Part shown: positions 32,078 through 38,428 of the stretch, in pieces
Layout: each line of letters begins with the position of its first letter
Position numbering within the stretch: the stretch's first letter is position 1
Source of the DNA: Syntrophorhabdaceae bacterium
GTDB lineage: Bacteria > Desulfobacterota > Syntrophorhabdia > Syntrophorhabdales > Syntrophorhabdaceae
Reading direction: 5' to 3'
NCBI GenBank assembly: GCA_026416315.1
Contig: JAOAFK010000098.1
Location: 1 to 38,428, forward strand
DNA length: 38,428 bases
The notes under the pieces: generated by a model
Database searches by the model: none
Seen by the model: the letters and a program-made list of their open reading frames with translations, nothing else
What the model was told of the DNA's origin: nothing
Made by a program: the position numbers and the translations under genes

Positions 32078-33577
32078 CTATTTTAGGACATCTTCAACAG
32101 GTATTATAGCCTCTATATGACCTCCTATCTCTTTAAATGTTTCCAGAGTCATGGTATATTCCACAGGCAAAATGAAAGATGGTGTTGGTGAAAGATAGAT
32201 GCTACCGTACTTTATCTTTCCATAATCCACAATAAAATTTATTCCACCACCTGGAAATATAAAAGGTTTCGCACCGCCTATGGTGATCTTTACCTTTCCT
32301 TCATGGACGGCCCTTGTAAGCTTTATGGGGTTTTTTGTCACCCCTGCCCGGGCTGAACCACCCACACCTGCTGCAAACACAACACTTATCTTTGAAGGTT
32401 CACAGGAATCTCTTAATATCTCTAAAAATTTCATAGCTTCTTCTGTGGGTTTTTCTTCTATAAATGCCCTATTTTTAACTTTAAAAAATGCGTATTTTTT
32501 TCCTGTGGTTTCTGTAATAAGGAGTGTCATCCCTTCAGGGCATCTATCCCAGTCCACCTCTTTTATGACATCCAGGGGATTTTCAATATCTGTTCCGCCC
32601 CAGCCACTACCTTTATTGAGAAAATACCGACCTTCTGTGCTCTTTTGACCTTTTATATAAATACCTGAGCGTTTTTTGTTTAGATATCTACCAGAGGGAT
32701 GCTCACTGAAGAGTCCAGTGATGTGTCCGTCGAGGATAATGACTTCATCGGCTGCATTAAAGATATAAGGTGCAAACAGACCTGTTGTTGCACTTCCACA
32801 ACCAACGCGCATCCTCTCTTCACTTTTGCCGTTTACAACAGGCGGAGCCCCTATAGATACCTCTACCTTTGCACCATCTTCTATTTCAAGGGTAACCTTT
32901 TTACCCTGCAAAATCTCGAAGATTGTCTTTGCAGCAAAAAGGGCATCTTTTGATGTCAGGATATTCACACCGCCTAAAGATAACATCTTTGAACCGTATT
33001 CTTCTGTGCATAGATGACCTATATGTCTTTTACCTTTTCTTCGTACATATATCTTTTTTCCTTCTTCTCCCATATAGAGGTCAGTATCTACTTTTAATTT
33101 TATACCGCTGTAGCTTAAAGGTGCCTCTGTTACCACCGTAACAATATCAATTCCATCTCTGATACCCTTTACAATAAAAGGAGATGGTCTGAAATCAGGA
33201 TAAGTGGTGCCAGAACCTATGCCAGTGATTAGTGGTTTATCGATAATCCCACCTTCTTCATGACCTAATATATCTTCAAGCTCTTCATAGGTATGAACCC
33301 TTGCCTTTCTTTTGATCATTCCATTTTCGTTAAAATATCTTTTGCATGCACCGTAAGCACCTTCAGGAATTCTACACATCACAGGGCACGCATCGCATTT
33401 GGGAAAATGTGATTCATATGGGCTGAAGACTCCTTGAGGACAGACCTTCATACATGTGGTACATTCCACACAGCCTTCATTGATTTTCACCTTCTTTTCT
33501 ACAATGTCAATCACTTCAAGGGGACACACTTCTTCACAGAGACCACAACCAATACATTTATCTATGTCTATTTTCAT
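32078..33577 (-). CDS. hnr: 6-hydroxynicotinate reductase-like iron-sulfur flavoprotein
   Basis: A 499-residue protein built like E. barkeri Hnr, which reduces 6-hydroxynicotinate to 1,4,5,6-tetrahydro-6-oxonicotinate with ferredoxin. The N-terminus has two [4Fe-4S] motifs, C8/11/14/18 and C36/39/42/46. Four more cysteines, C61, C64, C68 and C78, follow directly and suit the single [2Fe-2S] cluster reported for the E. barkeri enzyme. The rest is a family-specific flavin part with GSGTTYPDF near 121-129, MRVGCGSATTGLF at 256-268, and GVGGSARAGVTKNP near 404-416. It lies between enamidase (28 nt) and UPF0280 (10 nt). Operon context makes the name likely, but the true substrate could be a related N-heterocycle. 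Confidence 0.82.
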   Translation of the reverse strand: MKIDIDKCIGCGLCEEVCPLEVIDIVEKKVKINEGCVECTTCMKVCPQGVFSPYESHFPKCDACPVMCRIPEGAYGACKRYFNENGMIKRKARVHTYEELEDILGHEEGGIIDKPLITGIGSGTTYPDFRPSPFIVKGIRDGIDIVTVVTEAPLSYSGIKLKVDTDLYMGEEGKKIYVRRKGKRHIGHLCTEEYGSKMLSLGGVNILTSKDALFAAKTIFEILQGKKVTLEIEDGAKVEVSIGAPPVVNGKSEERMRVGCGSATTGLFAPYIFNAADEVIILDGHITGLFSEHPSGRYLNKKRSGIYIKGQKSTEGRYFLNKGSGWGGTDIENPLDVIKEVDWDRCPEGMTLLITETTGKKYAFFKVKNRAFIEEKPTEEAMKFLEILRDSCEPSKISVVFAAGVGGSARAGVTKNPIKLTRAVHEGKVKITIGGAKPFIFPGGGINFIVDYGKIKYGSIYLSPTPSFILPVEYTMTLETFKEIGGHIEAIIPVEDVLK

Positions 33578-33605
33578 GACTCACCTCAATCAAGTTCTAA
33601 TTGAT

Positions 33606-34754
33606 TTATAATATTTTTCTTACAGGCGGCGGTGTGTTTCTGCTGACTTGAGTTCTAATAATACCATCCACTATGACCATGGCGATACCTGGTATGTCTC
33701 CTAATTCAATGGCTGCCTTAGCATCTTTACCCTCAGAACCCATAGGTGCATCTATAATTTGAATATCTGCCTCTTCACCTTCCTTTATCATGCCATGTTT
33801 TAAACCAAAGACCTTCTTTGTATTTCCTGTGGCACAGCATATGGCAATCTCGGCTGATATCCCTGAAAGACTCGATATGAAATTCACCATTCTCCATATA
33901 CCAAGGGGGATTACGCCTGTTCCTGATGGTGCATCATTTCCAATGATGAGTCTTTCGAGTATGCTTTTATTTTTCATATATCTTGCTATTTCAAATGCAG
34001 ATAGGGGGTTTCCGCAGTGCACTATCTCTATGGCTGAGTCTGTTTCATCAATAATTCTTTTTGCCTCATTTACAGGGATACTTGTTGGCCCTCCATTTAA
34101 ATGACATGCCACAGTCGGTCTTGCCGTTAAAACATCATTACATGTAACCGTTGAGCTTCCTGGGACAGAAGTGCCACCTACATGCATGAGCACCTTCATG
34201 CCGTATTTTTTTGCCCATTCAACCATAATTTTTGCTTCATTTGCAGCCTTTATACTGCCTAATCCTATCTCACCTACAAGCCACACACCATCTTCAGAAA
34301 GTTCTTTAAAATCTTCCTCAACAAGGCCTTTTTCAAGGATTAAGGCACCACCATATACCTTTACCCCTGAAGGTCTCAATCTTGCAAATGATTTATGGGC
34401 CAGAACGGCAAGGGCCTTTGTCCCTTTTGGGTCTGTGGGTCTGCCTGGTAAATGCACTTCGCCAGCTGAAATCATAGAGGTAACACCTCCGTGGAGACTG
34501 CTATCTATAAAACCAATTTGATTCTGTCTCGGCGTGAAGTCACCAAAAACTGGATGTGTATGGGAATCGATAAAACCAGGACAGACTGTCATACCGTTTG
34601 CATCTATAACTTTTTCAGCGTTATGGGAAATATCACTGCCTATGGATTTTATCTTTCCTTCTTCAATCAATATGGAAACAGGACCTTCAATAATAGGATT
34701 TTTTATATCGCCCGTGAAGATTGTTCCTATATTTTTTATAATCGTACCGCCCAT
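33606..34754 (-). CDS. ena: Enamidase-like amidohydrolase
   Basis: A 382-residue cytoplasmic amidohydrolase. The E. barkeri enamidase hydrolyses 1,4,5,6-tetrahydro-6-oxonicotinate to ammonia and 2-formylglutarate and has a binuclear Fe-Zn site. The match is strong over the whole length as I recall that sequence, including TIIKNIG at the start, SLHGGVTSMISAG, GGALILEKGL, GGTSVPGSSTVT, GNDAPSGTG and SRNTPP at the end. Metal-ligand candidates are H65 and H67 (SHTHP), E162 (GEIGLG), H191, H218 or H246, and D274. AAGGAGG precedes the ATG. Position between the Mo-hydroxylase and Hnr genes fits a nicotinate-type pathway. Dihydroorotase or hydantoinase is a less likely alternative. Confidence 0.88.
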   Translation of the reverse strand: MGGTIIKNIGTIFTGDIKNPIIEGPVSILIEEGKIKSIGSDISHNAEKVIDANGMTVCPGFIDSHTHPVFGDFTPRQNQIGFIDSSLHGGVTSMISAGEVHLPGRPTDPKGTKALAVLAHKSFARLRPSGVKVYGGALILEKGLVEEDFKELSEDGVWLVGEIGLGSIKAANEAKIMVEWAKKYGMKVLMHVGGTSVPGSSTVTCNDVLTARPTVACHLNGGPTSIPVNEAKRIIDETDSAIEIVHCGNPLSAFEIARYMKNKSILERLIIGNDAPSGTGVIPLGIWRMVNFISSLSGISAEIAICCATGNTKKVFGLKHGMIKEGEEADIQIIDAPMGSEGKDAKAAIELGDIPGIAMVIVDGIIRTQVSRNTPPPVRKIL

Positions 34755-34779
34755 GGCTAAACCTCCTTTAAAATAAGAC

Positions 34780-36909
34780 TTATAGTCTTCCTTTCAATCT
34801 TTCAATATCACAGGGCAATTCATACACCCTTACTCCTGTTGCATCGGCTATAGCATTTATAATACTTGCAGCCTGGGGGATGAGGGCAGGCTCGCCCACA
34901 CCTTTTGCTCCAAATGGCCCCGTTGGCTCCTCATCTTCTAATATGAAAGTTTCTATTTCAGGCATATCCATGGACGTAGGTATATAGTAGTTATCGAAGG
35001 ATAGGGTTTTACCAGGTATAAATTCTTCCATAAGGGCAAACCCTATGCCCATGGCTATACCGCCATAGATTTGACCTTTAATATTATTAACATTTATTGC
35101 CTTTCCCACATCGTGGGCTGCATGGACTTTAATCACATTTGTATAACCTGTTATTGTGTCAACTTCTACCTCAGTCATATGGGTGGCATAGGCATATGTT
35201 GCATAAGGAACTCCTTTTGAAGTGTTAGGGTCAAGGGGGGTTGTAGGTGGGTCAAAAAAACCTTCGAACACAGGAAATCCTTTGTCTCTATACTTTTTTA
35301 CTATGGACTTGAGATCTCTGTTTTTATAAAAACCTTCATTTTCAAGAAATTTTCTCATCTCCACTGCTGCGTTATATACAGCCCTTCCAGATATATATGT
35401 CTGTCTGCTTGCAGATGTGGAACCTGCATCCTTTGTGAAATCCGTATCGGCCCTTATTAAAAGGATATCATTTCTGTCTATTTCGAGGGTTTCGCACAGA
35501 ATCTGCACAAAGACCGTGTCAGAACCCTGTCCTATTTCGCATGCCCCTGTATATAGCAATATTTTTCCATCCTCACTTATGGATAATATTCCATATGATG
35601 GGTTTGATATACCGGTATTTCCCATACCGTAGAACATGGAGCCTAAGCCAAAACCCCTTCCATCTTTTTTAATCCTGCCTATCCAGTAGGGTTCAATTGC
35701 CTTTAGGGTATCAAGATAGCCTACACTTGCTTCAAGAAGCTGTGATGTGGCCGTTAAAGAGCCTCTTCTTAAACCGTTTAAAAATCTTATTTGAAGGGGG
35801 TCTATTTTAATTTCATTAGCCATTAGATCCATCTGTGATTCATGGGCAAAGGCAATCTGGGGCACACCAAAACCCCTCATGGCACCACTTATTGGATTAT
35901 TTGTATAAAACATCCTGCTGTCTACATGGACATTTGGAATTTCATAAGGACCTGTTGCATGAATCGCTGCCCTTAAGCATACAGTTTCTCCATATGATAT
36001 ATAAGGACCTGTGTCACCTATGATATCAACCTTTATGGCCTTTATCTTTCCGTCCTTTGTAGCACCTGTCTTGTAATTGATGTATAGGGGATGCCTCTTT
36101 GTATTAGATAGAAAGCTTTCTTCCCTTGTATATCTCATAAGAACTGGTCTTTTTGTATGATATACTGCAAGGCCGATATACCCTTCCACAGTAAGGTCGA
36201 GTTTACCACCAAAACCACCACCTGTTGTGGCCTGAATGATTCTTACTTTTTCTTCTGGAATATTTAGTATTCTCGATATCTCTTTTCTTTTGTAATGCAC
36301 ATTCTGTGTGGAAGATACTACAACTATTCTTCCTTTATCATCAGGATATCCAAAACCAGCCTCTGTTTCAAGATATGCATGATCAAGCCATGTGGTTTTA
36401 TATTGTCTTTCAATCACCACATCCGATTCTTTAAAACCTTTTTCTACATCACCTTTTATGACCTTCCTATGGGATAGGAGATTACCTTTTTCATGGATGA
36501 GTGTTGACGATCCCATGGATTTATATGGATCTGTAATAATCTCCATATCTTCATATTCAATGTCTATAAGCTTTGCTGCTTCTCTTGCCTTTTTTTCACT
36601 TTCTGCGATGACTATAAGTATCGGCTCGCCTATGTATCTCACAATGTCTTTTGCGAGGAGAGGTTGGTCTTTTTTTATTACACCAAAAAAAGGGTTTCCG
36701 GGTATATCTCCATGGCTTAATATCTTTATAACTCCATGGAGTTCAAGGGCTTTATCAATTCTTATGGACTTTATCTTTGCATGAGGTCTTTGGCTTCTAA
36801 CCAGAACAGCAAAGACCATACCGTCCATGGAATAATCACCTGCATAGAGTGCCTTACCTTTTACCTTTTCAATGGCATCTATTCTGTCAATACTGGTATA
36901 TATGGGCAT
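34780..36909 (-). CDS. Molybdenum-binding subunit of a xanthine dehydrogenase-family hydroxylase
   Basis: A 709-residue large subunit that would hydroxylate an aromatic N-heterocycle next to the ring nitrogen, using water as the oxygen source. The start DRIDAIEKVKGKALYAGD is typical of the family. Cofactor contacts are TQNVH (201-205), TTGGGFGGK (228-236), GAMRGFG (342-348) and GQGSDT (460-465). The base-like catalytic glutamate is E673 in GAKGVGEPALIPQA. It is a single chain, unlike the split NdhL/NdhM of E. barkeri nicotinate dehydrogenase. No signal peptide is seen. It lies 4 nt after the [2Fe-2S]/FAD subunit. The substrate is inferred from the neighbours (nicotinate or a similar carboxylated ring); purines cannot be excluded from motifs alone. 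Confidence 0.93.
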   Translation of the reverse strand: MPIYTSIDRIDAIEKVKGKALYAGDYSMDGMVFAVLVRSQRPHAKIKSIRIDKALELHGVIKILSHGDIPGNPFFGVIKKDQPLLAKDIVRYIGEPILIVIAESEKKAREAAKLIDIEYEDMEIITDPYKSMGSSTLIHEKGNLLSHRKVIKGDVEKGFKESDVVIERQYKTTWLDHAYLETEAGFGYPDDKGRIVVVSSTQNVHYKRKEISRILNIPEEKVRIIQATTGGGFGGKLDLTVEGYIGLAVYHTKRPVLMRYTREESFLSNTKRHPLYINYKTGATKDGKIKAIKVDIIGDTGPYISYGETVCLRAAIHATGPYEIPNVHVDSRMFYTNNPISGAMRGFGVPQIAFAHESQMDLMANEIKIDPLQIRFLNGLRRGSLTATSQLLEASVGYLDTLKAIEPYWIGRIKKDGRGFGLGSMFYGMGNTGISNPSYGILSISEDGKILLYTGACEIGQGSDTVFVQILCETLEIDRNDILLIRADTDFTKDAGSTSASRQTYISGRAVYNAAVEMRKFLENEGFYKNRDLKSIVKKYRDKGFPVFEGFFDPPTTPLDPNTSKGVPYATYAYATHMTEVEVDTITGYTNVIKVHAAHDVGKAINVNNIKGQIYGGIAMGIGFALMEEFIPGKTLSFDNYYIPTSMDMPEIETFILEDEEPTGPFGAKGVGEPALIPQAASIINAIADATGVRVYELPCDIERLKGRL

Positions 36910-36913
36910 GTTT

Positions 36914-38221
36914 TTAACCTCTTAAAATTTTTATAAGGAGGCCTTCAAGGACAGGAAGTTTGTATTTATATGATGGTCTCATCCCGCTTTTTTCTACAAT
37001 TCCTTTTAAAACCATCGAAACAGCTTCTTTTATCAAAGCCTCTTGTCTTTTTTTACCCTTCAGAAAATTTTCCACATCTTTTGGTCTAAAAGGCATGGGT
37101 GTGCAAGAACCTATAGAAATCCTAATATCTTGGAAGACATCTTTATCTTCTTTAATTGCATATGCAATAGACAGGCGGGCTATGGCAAGGGAAGCCCTTT
37201 TTGCAACCTTTTCGTATCCTTCTCTGTAGCCTTCAAGAGATGTGATCTTTATATATGTGAGGAGTTCATCTTCATTTATGGATGTTTTATATGGTGCAAC
37301 AACAAAATCTTCAAGGGCCACCTCTCTCTTTGTATTTTTTGATTCAATAACACATAAGGCATCGTGAATTAAAAGGGGAGGGATGGAATCAGCCGCAGGT
37401 GAGGCATTGATTATATTTCCACCTATTGTTCCCATATTTCTGATCTGGGGGCTACCAATCATGCCACATGCTAAAGCAAGGCTTTTTGCCTTTTTATTTA
37501 TGGTTTCATTTCTGTTTAGTTCAGCATGGGTAATGGTAGAACCCACTATAATTTTTCCATTTTCTTCTTTTACAACATTAAGTTCATCCAAACCCCATAA
37601 TTCTATAAAATCATGAGTTTTTTCTTCTTTTCTTTCTTTAACAAGGAGGTCTGTACCACCAGCAATAATTTTTAAACCCTTTTTTTCAGAGAGTTTTTTC
37701 AGTATCTCCTCTTTACTACTATGCGGTTGTATCTTCTTTTCTACAGATGGTATATTATCCAATATGCCGTATATCTCAACTTTTTGGATGGCCTCAACAA
37801 TCTGCTTGTATCCTGTACATCTGCAAAGATTTCCGCTGATTGCCTCTTTTATTTTTGTAATATAGGGTTTCTTTTCTTTTAGAAGAAGACTATAGGCGGA
37901 AAGGAGCATGCCTGGTGTACAGTATCCGCACTGAACGGCCCCTTCCTTTATAAATGCTTCCTGCAAGGGATGTAGTTCACCATTAGCATTTAAAAACTCC
38001 ACTGTTTTTACATCACAACCATTTACCTTTGAAGAAAGGGTAAGACATGAATAGTGTGGTTCATTGTCAATAAGAACTGTACATGTTCCACATTCACCGA
38101 TTCCACAACCTTCCTTTACGCTTTTTATTGAGAATCTTTCCCTTAATGTATAGATGAGTCTTTCGTTTTTATCAACCTCACATTCCACATTATTTCCATT
38201 TAAAATGAAAGATATTATCAT
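36914..38221 (-). CDS. Fused [2Fe-2S] and FAD subunit of the Mo-hydroxylase
   Basis: A 435-residue electron-transfer subunit. The plant-type [2Fe-2S] cluster uses C39, C44, C47 and C59 (GCGIGECGTC). The second cluster uses C98, C101, C133 and C135 (QCGYCTPG and NLCRCTGY). From about residue 165 comes the FAD-binding domain of the CO-dehydrogenase flavoprotein type, with IIAGGTDLLV and RNMGTIGGNIINASPAAD, and a C-terminal CODH_FAD_C-like domain. The arrangement resembles the XdhA chain of two-subunit xanthine dehydrogenases; in E. barkeri nicotinate dehydrogenase the two parts are separate (NdhS, NdhF). The ATG is 3 nt after the TRAP permease stop, with GGGGAG upstream, so the transporter and enzyme are co-expressed. 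Confidence 0.93.
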   Translation of the reverse strand: MIISFILNGNNVECEVDKNERLIYTLRERFSIKSVKEGCGIGECGTCTVLIDNEPHYSCLTLSSKVNGCDVKTVEFLNANGELHPLQEAFIKEGAVQCGYCTPGMLLSAYSLLLKEKKPYITKIKEAISGNLCRCTGYKQIVEAIQKVEIYGILDNIPSVEKKIQPHSSKEEILKKLSEKKGLKIIAGGTDLLVKERKEEKTHDFIELWGLDELNVVKEENGKIIVGSTITHAELNRNETINKKAKSLALACGMIGSPQIRNMGTIGGNIINASPAADSIPPLLIHDALCVIESKNTKREVALEDFVVAPYKTSINEDELLTYIKITSLEGYREGYEKVAKRASLAIARLSIAYAIKEDKDVFQDIRISIGSCTPMPFRPKDVENFLKGKKRQEALIKEAVSMVLKGIVEKSGMRPSYKYKLPVLEGLLIKILRG

Positions 38222-38224
38222 ACC

Positions 38225-38428
38225 TTATCTCCCCATGAGGCTTGGTAAAAACAAAGCTATTTTGGGAAAAATTGTAAGGATTATAGCAACTGCTATAATT
38301 GCGAGAAGAAAAGGTGTTGATCCTTTAAAGATTTCAGTCATGGGTACATCCTTTGCAATTCCAGCAAGGGTATAGACATTTAAACCAACAGGTGGTGTGA
38401 TAAGACCTGCCTCCATCATAAGAACCGC
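38225..38428 (-). CDS. TRAP transporter large permease (DctM-like), C-terminal end (partial)
   Basis: The frame is open to the window edge, so this is only the last 67 or so residues of a TRAP large membrane subunit. The visible segment holds the family-diagnostic EAGLITPPVGLNVY motif, then a hydrophobic helix (about 20 residues after KGSTPFLLA) and the short LPSLM tail typical of DctM proteins. TRAP systems import carboxylates with a sodium gradient and a periplasmic binding protein. Its place at the head of the Mo-hydroxylase/enamidase/Hnr run suggests that it imports the pathway substrate, for example an aromatic N-heterocyclic carboxylate. DctP and DctQ genes are expected just beyond the window. 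Confidence 0.88.
   Translation of the reverse strand, partial: AVLMMEAGLITPPVGLNVYTLAGIAKDVPMTEIFKGSTPFLLAIIAVAIILTIFPKIALFLPSLMGR

Noticed and set aside
1..38428. CRISPR arrays, insertion sequences, tRNA or rRNA genes, riboswitches
   Set aside because: No regularly spaced repeats, transposase motifs, cloverleaf-like segments or long structured leaders were found; intergenic gaps are all under 200 bp.

Overview
The window looks like chromosomal DNA of an anaerobic, LPS-bearing (diderm) bacterium. It is AT-rich by eye, with heavy use of AUA and AGA codons. Gene content fits an AT-rich member of Desulfobacterota (former Deltaproteobacteria) or a close neighbour. Evidence for this: LptE and a LapA/LapB-type protein imply LPS, the order xerC-hslV-hslU-argB-argD-argF-argG resembles that phylum, and an EtfBA plus membrane Fe-S oxidoreductase module (EMO type) is typical of syntrophs and anaerobic acid degraders. 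The taxon is an inference; no rRNA or tRNA gene lies in the window.

Left half (1-19777, all + strand) is one long, tightly packed housekeeping run. It holds the proB end, proA, nadD, rsfS, a DksA/TraR-type protein, a LapA-LapB-like fusion, comF, a large AsmA/YhdP-like protein, a DUF2520 Rossmann protein, a class III-like sirtuin, xerC, hslVU, argB, argD, argF, argG, leuS and lptE. Many neighbours overlap by 1-4 nt (TAATG or ATGA junctions), so translational coupling is likely. The run ends against rpsT, which is convergent and has its own promoter.

Middle (20159-30669, mostly - strand): etfB - etfA (with four [4Fe-4S] motifs) - EMO-like oxidoreductase - gamma-carbonic-anhydrase-like protein - output-less PAS protein - five-PAS/LuxR regulator. 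This reads as an acyl-CoA-derived electron route to menaquinone with its own sensory genes. A 10-bp-arm palindrome sits upstream of etfB. Upstream of that lie ctpA (- strand) and a divergent small GYD-domain gene (+ strand), with convincing back-to-back promoters between them.

Right end (30672-38428, - strand) is the most interesting part. In transcription order it holds a TRAP transporter large permease (partial), a fused [2Fe-2S]/FAD subunit and a molybdenum subunit of a xanthine-dehydrogenase-family hydroxylase, enamidase, a 6-hydroxynicotinate-reductase-like protein (Hnr), a UPF0280 (ApbE-like) protein and an 'amino acid synthesis' (DUF1185/PF06684) protein. The first catalytic steps match the nicotinate fermentation of Eubacterium barkeri: hydroxylate, reduce the ring, hydrolyse the cyclic enamide. 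The subunit architecture differs and two extra genes of unknown role are added. My main hypothesis is that this is an anaerobic N-heteroaromatic (nicotinate-like) degradation operon, with UPF0280 as a dedicated flavin transferase for Hnr, whose E. barkeri relative carries covalent flavin. The later E. barkeri steps are not in the window.

No insertion sequence, CRISPR array, prophage or gene-free stretch over 300 bp was seen; the longest intergenic gap is 28807-28987.
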